DNA of 64,000 bases from Acidovorax sp. A79 (GCF_041154505.1 NZ_AP028672.1:62001-126000), one strand, 5' to 3'. Positions 1 through 9,340 are shown, counted from the stretch's first letter. Numbers and translations: made by a program. Notes: generated by a model not told the origin, from the letters alone.

Positions 1-303
1 CTGCACGGTGGCCACGCGGCCGGAGGTCACGGGTTCGCTGTCGGCACCGAACACCAGGCTCTTGACGGCGTTGTCATAGGCCACGATGCCGTCGATGGGC
101 AGGTAGCCACGGGCCGTGGGGGTGGACATCATGGTCTTTTCCGCGGCCTGCACGCACTGCAGCAGGGGCAGCTTGCCGTTGTCGTCGAAGTACACGCCCA
201 CGCCCAGGTTGACCTTGTTGGGGTTGGTGTCGGCGTTGAATTGCTCGTTGAGGCCCAGGATGGGGTCGCGGGGGGCCATTTCGACGGCGGTGAAAAGAGA
301 CAT
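1..303 (-). CDS. Aspartate/aromatic amino acid aminotransferase (N-terminal part, runs off the window)
   Basis: PLP-dependent class I aminotransferase of the AspC/TyrB group, which transfers amino groups between aspartate or aromatic amino acids and 2-oxoglutarate. Only the first 101 residues lie in the window; the rest continues beyond the left edge. The start MSLFTAVEMAPRDPILGLNE and the stretch NLGVGVYFDDNGKLPLL are typical of the family's N-terminal arm. The PLP lysine lies outside the window, so aspartate versus aromatic specificity cannot be decided. It is divergent from uvrB, with about 105 bp between the starts, which must hold both promoters. Confidence 0.85.
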   Translation of the reverse strand, partial: MSLFTAVEMAPRDPILGLNEQFNADTNPNKVNLGVGVYFDDNGKLPLLQCVQAAEKTMMSTPTARGYLPIDGIVAYDNAVKSLVFGADSEPVTSGRVATVQ

Positions 304-408
304 GAAAATCCTTGAAAGGTTGTCAGTAGCGAAGAATCCGGGCGTGGTGTACTGTGCCGGGTTCCGCCGATTTTAACGGCCTGCCCCTCCCACTCGTTGA
401 CTGCACCC

Positions 409-2499
409 ATGCCGGATATCACACAGGTCATAACGGAAAAGCAAGACGGCGAATTCGTCCGTTTCCCCGATTCCCCCTTTGAATTGTTCCAGCCCTATCC
501 GCCGGCGGGAGACCAGCCGGAGGCCATCAACAAGCTGGTGGACGGACTGCGCGATGGCGAGGCCTTCCAGACCCTGCTCGGGGTGACGGGCTCGGGCAAG
601 ACCTTCACCATGGCCAACGTCATTGCCCGCATGGGGCGCCCGGCCATCGTGTTCGCGCCCAACAAGACCTTGGCCGCGCAGCTGTACAGCGAGTTCCGCG
701 AGTTCTTCCCCAAGAACGCCGTGGAGTACTTCGTGAGCTACTACGACTACTACCAGCCCGAGGCCTATGTGCCCCAGCGCGACCTGTTCATCGAGAAGGA
801 CAGCGCCATCAACGAGCACATCGAGCAGATGCGCCTGTCGTGCACCAAGAGCCTGATGGAGCGAACCGACGTGGTCATCGTGGCCACGGTGTCGGCCATC
901 TATGGCATCGGCGAACCCGAGAGCTATCACCGCATGGTGATGACGCTGCGCACCGGCGACAAGCTGGGCCAGCGCGACGTGATCGCCCAGCTGATCCGCA
1001 TGCAGTACCAGCGCAACGAGGCGGACTTTTCACGCGGCAAGTTCCGCGTGCGGGGCGACACCATCGACGTGTTCCCGGCCGAGCATTCGGAGCTGGCCAT
1101 CCGCATCGAGCTGTTCGATGACGAAGTGGAGAGCCTGCAGCTGTTCGATCCGCTCACGGGCCGCGTCAAGCAGAAGATCCCGCGCTTCACGGTCTACCCG
1201 AGCAGCCACTACGTGACGCCGCGCGACAAGGTGCTGGCCGCCGTGGAGACCATCAAGCTCGAACTGGCCGAGCGCCTCAAGCAGTTGCTGGCCGACGGCA
1301 AGCTGGTGGAGGCGCAGCGCCTGGAGCAGCGCACGCGCTTCGACCTGGAGATGCTCAGCGAAGTAGGGCACTGCAAGGGCATCGAGAACTACACGCGCCA
1401 CCTGTCGGGCGCCGCGCCGGGCGACCCGCCGAGCACGCTGACCGACTACATGCCCAAGGACGCGCTGATGTTCCTGGACGAGAGCCACCAGATGATCGGC
1501 CAGCTCAATGCCATGTACAGCGGCGACCGCTCGCGCAAGACCACGCTGGTGGAGTACGGCTTTCGCCTGCCGTCGGCGCTGGACAACCGCCCGCTCAAGT
1601 TCGAGGAGTTCGAGCAGCGCATGCGGCAGGTGATCTTTGTCACCGCCACGCCGGCAGACTACGAGCGCACCCATTCCGGCCAGATCGTCGACCAGGTGGT
1701 GCGGCCCACCGGCCTGGTGGATCCCGAAGTGGAGGTGCGGCCCGCCACCCATCAGGTGGATGATGTGCTTCAGGAAATACGCATTCGCGTGGAAAAGCGC
1801 GAACGTGTACTCATTACCACGTTGACCAAGCGCATGGCGGAGCAGCTCACCGACTACCTGACGGACAACGGTGTGAAGGTCCGCTACCTGCACAGCGACG
1901 TGGACACGGTCGAGCGCGTGGAGATCATCCGCGACCTGCGCCTGGGCGCGTTTGACGTGCTGGTGGGGATCAACCTGCTGCGCGAGGGGCTCGACATTCC
2001 CGAAGTGTCCCTCGTGGCCATCCTGGATGCCGACAAGGAGGGCTTCCTGCGGGCCGAGCGCAGCCTCATCCAGACCATTGGCCGCGCGGCGCGGAATCTG
2101 AACGGGCGGGCCATCCTCTATGCCGACCGCATCACCGATTCCATGAAAAAAGCCATGGGCGAGACGGAACGCCGCCGCATCAAACAGATCGCACACAACG
2201 AGGCCCACGGAATCACTCCGCGCAGCATTGTCAAGCGGGTAAGAGACCTGATTGACGGCGTCTACAGCGAGAAAGCCGGCAAGGACGCCGAGCGGCTGGA
2301 GCAGGAAGCCATGCAGCGCGCCAAGGTGGAGGACATGTCCGAAAAGGATGTGGCGCGCGAAATCAAGCGGCTCGAAAAGCTCATGCTCGAGCATGCGCGC
2401 AACCTGGAATTCGAGCAGGCTGCCCGGGTGCGCGACCAGCTCACGCGTCTCAAGGACCAGGCATTTGGCGCGCATGGCAGCGATTCGGTGGCCTTGTGA
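409..2499 (+). CDS. uvrB: Excinuclease ABC subunit B
   Basis: Damage-verification helicase of nucleotide excision repair. It is loaded by UvrA and recruits UvrC. At 696 residues it is of normal family length. Visible features are the Walker A segment GVTGSGKT (residues 58-65), the beta-hairpin [12 protein letters not shown] that threads DNA, the DESHQ Walker B-like motif, helicase motifs GRAARN and [12 protein letters not shown], and a C-terminal UVR domain ([20 protein letters not shown]) that binds UvrC. The ATG at 409 is preferred to an in-frame TTG at 397, since it gives the usual short N-terminus. No clear Shine-Dalgarno sequence is seen. No SOS-box palindrome was recognised upstream. 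Confidence 0.97.
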   Translation: MPDITQVITEKQDGEFVRFPDSPFELFQPYPPAGDQPEAINKLVDGLRDGEAFQTLLGVTGSGKTFTMANVIARMGRPAIVFAPNKTLAAQLYSEFREFFPKNAVEYFVSYYDYYQPEAYVPQRDLFIEKDSAINEHIEQMRLSCTKSLMERTDVVIVATVSAIYGIGEPESYHRMVMTLRTGDKLGQRDVIAQLIRMQYQRNEADFSRGKFRVRGDTIDVFPAEHSELAIRIELFDDEVESLQLFDPLTGRVKQKIPRFTVYPSSHYVTPRDKVLAAVETIKLELAERLKQLLADGKLVEAQRLEQRTRFDLEMLSEVGHCKGIENYTRHLSGAAPGDPPSTLTDYMPKDALMFLDESHQMIGQLNAMYSGDRSRKTTLVEYGFRLPSALDNRPLKFEEFEQRMRQVIFVTATPADYERTHSGQIVDQVVRPTGLVDPEVEVRPATHQVDDVLQEIRIRVEKRERVLITTLTKRMAEQLTDYLTDNGVKVRYLHSDVDTVERVEIIRDLRLGAFDVLVGINLLREGLDIPEVSLVAILDADKEGFLRAERSLIQTIGRAARNLNGRAILYADRITDSMKKAMGETERRRIKQIAHNEAHGITPRSIVKRVRDLIDGVYSEKAGKDAERLEQEAMQRAKVEDMSEKDVAREIKRLEKLMLEHARNLEFEQAARVRDQLTRLKDQAFGAHGSDSVAL

Positions 2500-2557
2500 G
2501 GGCATGTCGAAGACCGGGCAAATACACCACAGGTCAAATGACGACCGGTTGGTTTTT

Positions 2558-2593
2558 TAACCCGACAAATTCGATAGGGATTTGTGTTATACT
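2558..2593 (+). promoter_or_regulatory. Candidate iscR promoter with IscR-type operator
   Basis: CCGAC at 2562-2566, a 7-bp spacer and ATAGG at 2574-2578 match the spacing of the type 1 IscR operator (YYGAC-N7-GTCRR), with an imperfect right half. A TATACT -10 box follows at 2588-2593, so bound [2Fe-2S]-IscR would cover the -35 region. This suggests autorepression of the isc operon. The assignment rests on spacing and location 150-180 bp upstream of iscR; no transcription start is known. Confidence 0.5.
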
Positions 2594-2742
2594 TGCACAA
2601 AATACTCAAGAAAAAAGCCCAGCGATGAAGGGCTCCGTGCCAGGCAACTGTGCGGAGTAAGGGGCGGAGACGGTGCCTTGCTGGCCATCAGCCAGCGAAG
2701 GCGGTTTCTACAACGAACAAGCCTTAGCACAAGGAGCTTGCG

Positions 2743-3279
2743 ATGCGTCTCACAACCAAAGGCCGGTTTGCGGTCACCGCCATGATTGACCTGGCCCTGC
2801 GCCAGAACAATGGTCCCGTCACGCTGGCCGCGATCAGCCAGCGCCAGCAGATTTCGCTGTCGTACCTGGAGCAGCTTTTTGGCAAGCTGCGCCGCCACGA
2901 ACTGGTCGAGTCTACCCGTGGTCCTGGCGGCGGCTACACGTTGGCCCGCAAGGCAGGCGATATCACGGTGGCGGACATCATCGTTTCGGTGGACGAACCC
3001 ATTGATGCCACGCAATGCGGCGGCAAGGAAAATTGCCTGGGCGAAGCGGGCCGCTGCATGACGCACGAGCTGTGGGCATCGCTCAACCAGCGCATGGTGG
3101 AGTTCCTCGATTCCGTCACGCTGCAAAAGCTGGTGGATGAACAGCTGGCCAAGGGCGTGCAGATCGAAGACAAGCCGGTGGTGCGCCGGGCGATTTCGAC
3201 GACCCCGGTGGTCAAGCCCATCCGTGTCAACGCGCCCAATTCGGTGTTCGCACTGGGCAACGTCTTCGCGAAATCCTGA
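2743..3279 (+). CDS. iscR: Fe-S cluster-sensing transcriptional regulator IscR
   Basis: Rrf2-family repressor of iron-sulfur assembly genes. The 178 residues begin MRLTTKGRFAVTAMIDLAL with the winged-helix DNA-binding domain. The cluster ligands appear as Cys92, Cys98 and Cys105 with His108. Compared with the E. coli set (92, 98, 104, 107) one extra residue separates the last two ligands. A good Shine-Dalgarno (AAGGAG) precedes the ATG. First gene of the isc cluster; it probably represses its own promoter when holding a [2Fe-2S] cluster. The long C-terminal tail after the cysteines is common in betaproteobacterial homologues. Confidence 0.96.
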   Translation: MRLTTKGRFAVTAMIDLALRQNNGPVTLAAISQRQQISLSYLEQLFGKLRRHELVESTRGPGGGYTLARKAGDITVADIIVSVDEPIDATQCGGKENCLGEAGRCMTHELWASLNQRMVEFLDSVTLQKLVDEQLAKGVQIEDKPVVRRAISTTPVVKPIRVNAPNSVFALGNVFAKS

Positions 3280-3392
3280 TACCCGGGGCTCCCCTGCCGG
3301 CCCTGGGGTCGGCAGCGCCCTGAACGAGTTTTCAAGCATCGTTTCGTTTCTTATTTTTAGCTTGCCAGCCAGCAACTATCACTGAGCCAGCC

Positions 3393-4613
3393 ATGGACAT
3401 GACCCCGCACTTCCCCATCTATCTCGACTACGGCGCCACGACCCCGGTGGACCCCCGCGTGGTGGACGCCATGATTCCCTGGTTGCGCGAGCACTTCGGC
3501 AACCCGGCATCGCGCAGCCACGCCTGGGGCTGGGAGGCGGAGGAAGCTGTCGAGAAGGCGCGCGTGCAGGTGGCGGATCTGATTGGCGCGGATCCGCGTG
3601 AAATCGTCTGGACCAGCGGCGCCACGGAGTCCATCAACCTGGCCTTGAAGGGCGCCGCGCAGTTCTACAAGGGCAAGGGCAAGCACCTCATCACGCTCAA
3701 GACCGAGCACAAGGCCGTGCTGGACACCATGCGCGAGCTGGAGCGCCAGGGCTTCGAGGCCACCTACCTGGACGTCCAGGAAGACGGCCTGGTCAATATG
3801 GACGCCCTGAAGGCCGCCATCCGCCCCGACACCGTGCTGATCAGCATCCTGTTCGTGAACAACGAGATCGGGGTGATCCAGGACATTCCCGCCATTGGCG
3901 CGCTGTGCCGGGAAAAGGGCATCCTGCTGCACGTGGATGCCGCGCAGGCCACGGGCCGCGTCGAGATCGACATGAACACCCTGCCCGTCGACTTGATGAG
4001 CATGACCGCGCACAAGACCTACGGCCCCAAGGGCGTGGGCGCGCTGTATGTGCGCCGCAAGCCCCGCGTTCGGCTGGAAGCGCAGATGCACGGCGGCGGC
4101 CACGAGCGCGGCATGCGCTCGGGCACCTTGCCCACGCACCAGATCGTGGGCATGGGCGAGGCCTTCCGCATCGCCAAGGAAGAAATGGCCGAGTCCAACG
4201 CCAAGGCGCACGCGCTGCAGCAGCGTCTGCTCGATGGCCTGAAGGACATCGAGCAGGTGTTCATCAACGGCAGCATGGAGCGCCGCGTGCCGCAGAACCT
4301 GAACATGAGCTTCAACTTCGTGGAAGGTGAATCGCTCATCATGGGCATCAAGGGCCTGGCCGTGTCGTCGGGTTCGGCCTGCACGTCCGCCAGCCTGGAG
4401 CCCAGCTATGTGCTGCGCGCCCTGGGCCGCAGCGACGAACTGGCGCACAGCAGCCTGCGCATGACCATTGGCCGCTTCACGACCGAGGAAGAGATCGACT
4501 ACGCGATCTCCACCATCCGCGAGAACGTGGCCCGCCTGCGTGAGCTGAGCCCGCTGTGGGAGATGTACAAGGACGGCATCGACATCAGCACCATCCAGTG
4601 GGCTGCGCACTGA
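3393..4613 (+). CDS. iscS: Cysteine desulfurase IscS
   Basis: PLP enzyme that removes sulfur from cysteine and hands it as persulfide to IscU and other acceptors. The 406 residues carry the PLP lysine at K208 ([10 protein letters not shown]), the stacking histidine H106 (TEHKAVL), and the catalytic cysteine C330 in the mobile loop [14 protein letters not shown]. This loop is characteristic of group I (IscS) rather than SufS enzymes. The C-terminus ([12 protein letters not shown]) matches the IscU-contacting tail of the family. It lies 113 bp after iscR and 36 bp before iscU in the same operon. Confidence 0.97.
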   Translation: MDMTPHFPIYLDYGATTPVDPRVVDAMIPWLREHFGNPASRSHAWGWEAEEAVEKARVQVADLIGADPREIVWTSGATESINLALKGAAQFYKGKGKHLITLKTEHKAVLDTMRELERQGFEATYLDVQEDGLVNMDALKAAIRPDTVLISILFVNNEIGVIQDIPAIGALCREKGILLHVDAAQATGRVEIDMNTLPVDLMSMTAHKTYGPKGVGALYVRRKPRVRLEAQMHGGGHERGMRSGTLPTHQIVGMGEAFRIAKEEMAESNAKAHALQQRLLDGLKDIEQVFINGSMERRVPQNLNMSFNFVEGESLIMGIKGLAVSSGSACTSASLEPSYVLRALGRSDELAHSSLRMTIGRFTTEEEIDYAISTIRENVARLRELSPLWEMYKDGIDISTIQWAAH

Positions 4614-4649
4614 ATCCCGGAATTTCGAAGAATTGAAGAGGTACACATC

Positions 4650-5051
4650 ATGGCTTACTCAGACAAAGTGGTTGACCATTACGAAAACCCCCGCAACGTG
4701 GGTTCGTTCGACAAGGGCGACGATTCGGTGGGCACCGGCATGGTGGGTGCGCCTGCCTGCGGCGACGTGATGAAGCTGCAGATCAAGGTGAACCCCGAAA
4801 CCGGCGTGATCGAAGATGCGCGTTTCAAGACCTACGGTTGCGGCTCCGCCATTGCCTCCTCGTCGCTGGTGACCGAATGGGTCAAGGGCAAGACGCTGGA
4901 TGAAGCAGCGGCGCTGAAAAACAGCGAGATCGCCGAGGAGCTGGCCCTGCCGCCCGTCAAGATCCACTGCTCCATCCTGGCGGAAGACGCCATCAAGGCC
5001 GCCGTGCTCGACTACAAGACCAAGCACGCGGCAGCCGCCACCGCTGCTTGA
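4650..5051 (+). CDS. iscU: Fe-S cluster scaffold protein IscU
   Basis: Scaffold on which [2Fe-2S] clusters are built using sulfur from IscS. The 133 residues contain the three cluster cysteines C37 (GAPACGD), C64 (TYGCGSA) and C107, plus D39. The LPPVK motif at residues 100-104 is the HscA chaperone recognition site. Its presence fits the hscB/hscA genes downstream. An alanine-rich tail ends the protein. The stop codon is followed within ten bases by the iscA start, suggesting coupled translation. Confidence 0.97.
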   Translation: MAYSDKVVDHYENPRNVGSFDKGDDSVGTGMVGAPACGDVMKLQIKVNPETGVIEDARFKTYGCGSAIASSSLVTEWVKGKTLDEAAALKNSEIAEELALPPVKIHCSILAEDAIKAAVLDYKTKHAAAATAA

Positions 5052-5060
5052 GTGAGAGAT

Positions 5061-5384
5061 ATGGCCATTACGCTGACAGAAGCCGCTGCCCGGCACGTCA
5101 ACCGCTATCTTGCCCGGCGCGGCAAGGGGCTGGGGGTGCGCCTGGGTGTCAAGACGACCGGCTGTTCGGGGCTTGCCTACAAGCTGGAGTATGTGGACGA
5201 TTCCGAGCCCGAAGACATCGTGTTTGAAAACCACGGCGTCAAGGTGCTGATCGATCCCAAGAGCCTGGCCTATATCGACGGTACCGAACTCGACTTCGTG
5301 CGCGAAGGCCTCAATGAAGGCTTCAAGTTCAACAACCCCAACGAGCGGGACCGCTGCGGTTGCGGAGAGAGCTTCCGCGTTTGA
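5061..5384 (+). CDS. iscA: Iron-sulfur cluster assembly protein IscA
   Basis: A-type carrier that accepts or transfers Fe-S clusters after assembly on IscU. Starting at the ATG at 5061 gives 107 residues with the invariant cysteines C35 (TTGCSG), C99 and C101 (RCGCGES), the same positions as in E. coli IscA. An in-frame GTG at 5052 directly abuts the iscU stop but would add three residues foreign to the family. It belongs to the isc operon. A hairpin with a T-run lies just downstream. Confidence 0.95.
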   Translation: MAITLTEAAARHVNRYLARRGKGLGVRLGVKTTGCSGLAYKLEYVDDSEPEDIVFENHGVKVLIDPKSLAYIDGTELDFVREGLNEGFKFNNPNERDRCGCGESFRV

Positions 5385-5410
5385 GCGCCTGCCGACGCTT
5401 TTTTCGTGAA

Positions 5411-5445
5411 ACCGCCAACGCGCTCTCCGTGCTGGCGGTTTTTTG
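5411..5445 (+). terminator. Rho-independent terminator-like hairpin between iscA and hscB
   Basis: ACCGCCA (5411-5417) pairs with TGGCGGT (5433-5439) and is followed by a run of T. It sits 27 bp after iscA and 26 bp before hscB, so it could attenuate transcription between the scaffold genes and the chaperone genes. The loop is long (15 nt), which may make it leaky. Confidence 0.65.
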
Positions 5446-5470
5446 TTGACCCGCACCTCGCGACCTGTGC

Positions 5471-5989
5471 ATGAACCTGCAATCCGACGACTTTGAACTG
5501 TTTGGCCTCGAGCGCCGTTTCGCGCAGGACCGTGGCGCCATCGATGCGCGCTGGAAAGAGCTGCAGCGCGAAGCACATCCCGACAAGTTCGCGGCGCAGG
5601 GCGCGGCCGCGCAGCGCGTGGCCATGCAATGGTCGGTGCGCATCAACGAGGCCTACCAGCGCCTGAAGGATCCCCAGCGCCGCGCCGCCTACCTGTGCGA
5701 GCTGCACGGGGCCCCGATCCGCGCCGAGGACAACACGGCCATGCCGGCGGCGTTCCTCATGCAGCAGATGGAGTGGCGCGAGGCGCTGGAAGATGCCCGC
5801 GCCGAGAGCGAACTCGATGCGCTCGAGGATGGCGTCGCCCAGGCCCGCCGTGCCGCGCTGGCGCAGTGCGAGCAACTCATCGACCAGCAGCAGGACTACG
5901 CGGGTGCCGCCCGGCAGGTCAGAGCCCTCATGTTCATTGCGCGATTTGCGGACGACATTGAACGCCGCCGAGAGCAACTGGGACAATAG
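5471..5989 (+). CDS. hscB: Fe-S assembly co-chaperone HscB
   Basis: J-domain co-chaperone that delivers IscU to HscA and stimulates its ATPase. The 172 residues hold an N-terminal J domain with the HPD motif at residues 36-38 (REAHPDKF). A C-terminal three-helix domain with MEWREALEDA and related acidic helices binds IscU. Length and order match the family. It precedes hscA by 72 bp. The reading frame is intact and its codon use resembles that of its neighbours. Confidence 0.94.
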   Translation: MNLQSDDFELFGLERRFAQDRGAIDARWKELQREAHPDKFAAQGAAAQRVAMQWSVRINEAYQRLKDPQRRAAYLCELHGAPIRAEDNTAMPAAFLMQQMEWREALEDARAESELDALEDGVAQARRAALAQCEQLIDQQQDYAGAARQVRALMFIARFADDIERRREQLGQ

Positions 5990-6061
5990 AGCGGTTTTGC
6001 TTTCCCCCTGGGGCCCCGTTCGTATGGCGGCGGACTCCACCACGTTGAGACCCGAAATTTC

Positions 6062-7933
6062 ATGGCGCTTCTGCAGATTTCCGAACCCGGCCAATCCCCC
6101 GATCCGCACCAGCGGCGCATTGCCGTCGGCATTGACCTGGGCACCACCCACTCCCTGGTCGCCGCCGTGCGCAATGGCGTGTCCGAATGCCTGCCCGATG
6201 CGCAGGGCAGGGTGCTGTTGCCCTCGGTCGTGCGGTACCTGGAAAAGGGTGGACGCCAGATCGGATACGACGCCGTGGCCGCGCAGGCCCAGGATGCGCG
6301 CAACACCATCGCCTCGGCCAAGCGCTTCATGGGGCGGGGCCTGAAAGACGTGGCGGAGGCGGGCAAGCTGCCCTACGACTTTGTTCCCGCCAGCGAGGCG
6401 GGGGAGCAGGGCATGGTCAGCCTCGCGACGGTGGACGGCAACAAGTCGCCCGTCGAGGTCAGTGCCGAAATCCTGGCGACGCTGCGCTACCGGGCCGAGG
6501 ACACCTTCAATGACGACCTCTACGGTGCCGTCATCACCGTGCCCGCCTACTTCGACGACGCCCAGCGGCAGGCCACCAAGGACGCGGCCAAGCTGGCGGG
6601 CATCCACCTGCTGCGCCTCATCAACGAGCCGACGGCCGCAGCCATTGCCTACGGCCTGGACAATGCGAGCGAGGGGGTCTACGCGGTGTACGACCTGGGC
6701 GGCGGCACCTTCGACATCTCCATCCTGCGCCTGACGCAGGGCGTGTTCGAGGTCATCGCCACGGGCGGCGATTCCGCGCTGGGCGGCGACGACTACGATG
6801 CGGCCCTGGCGGACTGGGTGCTGCAGCAACTGGGCCTTCAGGCCGTCACCCCGGCGGACAAGTCGGCGGTGCGCATGGCGGCACGCGCCTGCAAGGAAGC
6901 CTTGACTGCTATAGATTCAGTAGCATTCAGCGCACATCTGTCAAGCGGTGGCGTGCATTTCGATGTCAAGAAATCGGACTTCGAGGCCATCACGGCCGAA
7001 CTGACCGCGCGCTCCATGGCGGCGGTGCGCCGCGCGCTGCGGGACGCCCATCTGGGGCGTGACGAGGTGAAGGGCGTGGTGATGGTGGGCGGCTCCACCC
7101 GCATGCCGCAGGTGCGGCAGGCGGTGGCCGCCTTCTTTGGCAAGGAGCCACTGACCAACCTCAACCCCGACGAAGTCGTTGCGCTGGGTGCCGCCATCCA
7201 GGCCAACCAGCTGGCGGGCAACAACACGGCGGGCGACCTGCTGCTGCTGGACGTGATTCCGCTGTCGCTGGGCATCGAAACCATGGGAGGCCTCGTGGAG
7301 CGCATCGTCGCGCGCAACGAGACCATTCCCACCGCCAAGGCGCAGGACTTCACCACCTACAAGGACGGCCAGACAGCGCTGGCGGTGCATGTGGTGCAGG
7401 GCGAGCGCGACCTGGTGCAGGACTGCCGCAGCCTCGCGCGCTTCGAGCTGCGCGGTATTCCGCCCATGGCCGCGGGCGCGGCGCGCATCCGCGTGACCTT
7501 CACCGTCGATGCCGACGGCCTGCTGAGCGTGAGCGCCAGGGAGCAGGGCAGTGGCGTGGAGGCTCGCATCGACGTGAAGCCCTCCTATGGCCTGTCGGAC
7601 GACCAGATTGCGCGCATGCTGCAGGACGGCTTTGCCACGGCTGCCCAGGACATGAAGGCCCGCGCGGTGGTCGAGGCCCGCGTGGACGCGGACCGCATGC
7701 TGATCGCCACCCAGAGTGCCCTCGATGCCGACGGCGATGTCCTCTCCACCCGGGAGCGCGCCGAGATCGATGCGCTGATGGTGGCATTGCGCCACCAGCG
7801 GGATGCGCAGGATGCCGCCGTCATCGAAGCCGCCACCGATGCACTGGCCAAGGGCACGGAAGCCTTCGCCGCGCAGCGCATGAACCGTGGCATCCAGCAG
7901 GCGCTGGCTGGCAAGAACGTGCAGACCTTGTAA
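6062..7933 (+). CDS. hscA: Fe-S assembly Hsp70 chaperone HscA
   Basis: Specialised Hsp70 that binds the LPPVK motif of IscU and promotes cluster transfer. The 623 residues contain the ATPase signatures [11 protein letters not shown] near the N-terminus, [14 protein letters not shown] and [17 protein letters not shown] substrate-binding domain follows ([18 protein letters not shown] onward) and then a helical lid. Around residues 280-297 ([16 protein letters not shown]) the DNA resembles the dispersed repeat described elsewhere in this window, suggesting repeat-derived codons inside the ATPase domain. Part of the isc-hsc-fdx operon. Confidence 0.95.
   Translation: MALLQISEPGQSPDPHQRRIAVGIDLGTTHSLVAAVRNGVSECLPDAQGRVLLPSVVRYLEKGGRQIGYDAVAAQAQDARNTIASAKRFMGRGLKDVAEAGKLPYDFVPASEAGEQGMVSLATVDGNKSPVEVSAEILATLRYRAEDTFNDDLYGAVITVPAYFDDAQRQATKDAAKLAGIHLLRLINEPTAAAIAYGLDNASEGVYAVYDLGGGTFDISILRLTQGVFEVIATGGDSALGGDDYDAALADWVLQQLGLQAVTPADKSAVRMAARACKEALTAIDSVAFSAHLSSGGVHFDVKKSDFEAITAELTARSMAAVRRALRDAHLGRDEVKGVVMVGGSTRMPQVRQAVAAFFGKEPLTNLNPDEVVALGAAIQANQLAGNNTAGDLLLLDVIPLSLGIETMGGLVERIVARNETIPTAKAQDFTTYKDGQTALAVHVVQGERDLVQDCRSLARFELRGIPPMAAGAARIRVTFTVDADGLLSVSAREQGSGVEARIDVKPSYGLSDDQIARMLQDGFATAAQDMKARAVVEARVDADRMLIATQSALDADGDVLSTRERAEIDALMVALRHQRDAQDAAVIEAATDALAKGTEAFAAQRMNRGIQQALAGKNVQTL
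6905..6960 (+). repeat. Dispersed palindromic repeat copy inside hscA
   Basis: The head TGCTATAGATTCAGTAGC followed by CAGCGCAC and CAAGCGG arms resembles the intergenic copies at 40221 and 49279. It is in frame and translated as part of HscA. The match is diverged, as expected under coding constraint. Confidence 0.45.
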
Positions 7934-7967
7934 GCCCCGGACAAGAAGCAATAAGAGCCCACACCCC

Positions 7968-8306
7968 ATGCCCGTCATCAAGATCCTTCCCCATCCCGAA
8001 TACTGTCCCCAGGGGGCCGAAATCACCGCGCCCGCCGGCACGTCGATCTGCGAAGCCCTGCTCGACAACCACATCAACATCGAGCACGCCTGCGACATGA
8101 GCTGTGCCTGCACCACCTGCCACGTCATCGTGCGCCAGGGGCTGAACTCGCTCAACGAGGCCGAGGAAGAGGAAGAAGACCTGCTCGACCGCGCCTGGGG
8201 CCTGGAGCCACAATCGCGCCTGTCGTGCCAGGCCATCCTGGCGCAAACCGATCTGACCGTGGAAATTCCCAAGTACACGATCAACCATGCCAAGGAGAAC
8301 CACTAG
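7968..8306 (+). CDS. fdx: Isc-type [2Fe-2S] ferredoxin
   Basis: Adrenodoxin-like ferredoxin that supplies electrons to Fe-S cluster assembly. The 112 residues hold cluster ligands C42, C48, C51 (ACDMSCACTTCHV) and C87 (RLSCQA), the same spacing as E. coli Fdx, with an extra cysteine C46 in the loop. An acidic run (EAEEEEEDLLD) follows the third ligand. The ATG at 7968 gives the canonical start MPVIKILPHPEYCP. Last gene of the isc operon; no iscX is found after it. Confidence 0.95.
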   Translation: MPVIKILPHPEYCPQGAEITAPAGTSICEALLDNHINIEHACDMSCACTTCHVIVRQGLNSLNEAEEEEEDLLDRAWGLEPQSRLSCQAILAQTDLTVEIPKYTINHAKENH

Positions 8307-8392
8307 ATGAGCGCAGCGCCGGGCCGCCCCAGGCAAGCTGGCGCCCCCTTGGGGGGCAGCGAGGACACGAAGTGCCGAGCGTGGGGGCGCGT
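8307..8392. repeat. GC-rich inverted-repeat element between fdx and dnaQ
   Basis: GCGCCCCC (8341-8348) pairs with GGGGGCGC (8383-8390), and the internal CGCCCCC/GGGGGGC can form a competing smaller hairpin. The second arm ends two bases before the dnaQ ATG, so the structure would cover its ribosome-binding region. The composition is like intergenic elements I recall from other Comamonadaceae; that is memory, not a search. No second close copy was found in the window. Confidence 0.45.
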
Positions 8393-9106
8393 ATGACCCG
8401 CCAGATCGTTCTCGACACCGAAACCACCGGCCTTTCGGCCGACAGCGGGGACCGCATCATTGAACTGGGCTGCGTGGAGCTGCTCAACCGCAAGCTCACC
8501 GGCAACAACCTGCACCTGTACTTCAATCCGGGCCGCGACAGCCATGAAGATGCGCTGAAGGTGCACGGCATCAGCAACGAGTTCCTGAAGGACAAGCCCA
8601 GGTTCGCCGAGGTGGCGGACGAGATCCTGCAGTACCTGCAGGGGGCCGAGATCATCATCCACAACGCGGCGTTCGACGTGGGCTTCCTGAACAAGGAGCT
8701 GGAACTGACGGGACGCCCGGGCTTTCGCACGTACGTGGAGAGCGTGACCGACACGCTCGCCATGGCCAAGGAGATGTACCCGGGCAAGCGCAATTCGCTC
8801 GATGCCCTGTGCGACCGGCTGGGCGTGGACAACTCCGGCCGCACCCTGCACGGGGCGCTGCTGGATGCCGAGCTGCTGGCCGATGTCTACATCAACCTGA
8901 CCCGTGGCCAGGATGCCCTGCTCATCGCCGATGATGCGCAGGAAGGCAGCGACGGCCTGAAGGTGGCCGCCATCGACCTGCGGCTGCTGAGCCTGCCCGT
9001 GCTGCGCGCCAGCGAGCAGGAGCAGACGGCCCATGCCGAAGTGCTGGCGCAGATCGACAAGGCCAGCGGAGGCAAAACAATTTGGAGAACTGTCCAGGCA
9101 GCTTGA
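8393..9106 (+). CDS. dnaQ: DNA polymerase III epsilon subunit (3'-5' proofreading exonuclease)
   Basis: Proofreading exonuclease of the replicative polymerase. The 237 residues begin MTRQIVLDTETTGLS with the ExoI acidic pair D8 and E10. ExoII is seen in IIHNAAFDVGFL and ExoIII in LHGALLDAELLADVY. The C-terminal part is the flexible segment that reaches the alpha subunit. The ATG at 8393 is chosen by the family start. No convincing Shine-Dalgarno precedes it; instead a G-rich hairpin arm lies two bases upstream, which may reduce translation. Confidence 0.94.
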   Translation: MTRQIVLDTETTGLSADSGDRIIELGCVELLNRKLTGNNLHLYFNPGRDSHEDALKVHGISNEFLKDKPRFAEVADEILQYLQGAEIIIHNAAFDVGFLNKELELTGRPGFRTYVESVTDTLAMAKEMYPGKRNSLDALCDRLGVDNSGRTLHGALLDAELLADVYINLTRGQDALLIADDAQEGSDGLKVAAIDLRLLSLPVLRASEQEQTAHAEVLAQIDKASGGKTIWRTVQAA

Positions 9107-9116
9107 AAAGCTGTGC

Positions 9117-9122
9117 CATAAT
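9117..9122 (+). promoter_or_regulatory. Possible -10 box for the tRNA-Val genes
   Basis: CATAAT lies about 22 bp before the first tRNA, just after the dnaQ stop. No good -35 hexamer is seen at 16-18 bp, so the assignment is weak. Confidence 0.3.
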
Positions 9123-9143
9123 AGAAGGCTGTCACAGCGACAC

Positions 9144-9218
9144 GGGTGATTAGCTCAGCGGTAGAGCACTGCCTTCACACGGCAGGGGTCACATGTTCGA
9201 TCCATGTATCACCCACCA
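9144..9218 (+). tRNA. tRNA-Val (CAC), first copy
   Basis: A 75-nt cloverleaf: acceptor GGGTGAT/ATCACCC, D stem GCTC/GAGC, anticodon stem CTGCC/GGCAG with loop TTCACAC (anticodon CAC), T arm with GTTCGATCC, discriminator A and an encoded CCA end. It reads GUG, a very frequent valine codon in this GC-rich genome. Confidence 0.96.
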
Positions 9219-9265
9219 CGTTTGTTGACGGCCTCGCGACACACCCTGTTCAGGGTGCCAGCGAC

Positions 9266-9340
9266 GGGTGATTAGCTCAGCGGTAGAGCACTGCCTTCAC
9301 ACGGCAGGGGTCACATGTTCGATCCATGTATCACCCACCA
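9266..9340 (+). tRNA. tRNA-Val (CAC), second copy
   Basis: Identical in sequence to the copy at 9144, again with encoded CCA. The 47-bp spacer holds a small hairpin (CACCC/GGGTG, 9242-9257). The pair is probably cotranscribed, ending at the terminator at 9345. Confidence 0.96.

Noticed and set aside
129-431. Open frame crossing the aminotransferase and uvrB starts on the minus strand
   Set aside because: It overlaps two well-supported starts in another frame and its translation has no family character; it is a shadow of high-GC coding sequence.
9266-9340. tRNA duplicate as an attachment-site scar of an integrated element
   Set aside because: The second copy is complete with its own CCA and only 47 bp from the first; no integrase or foreign DNA lies between or beside them.
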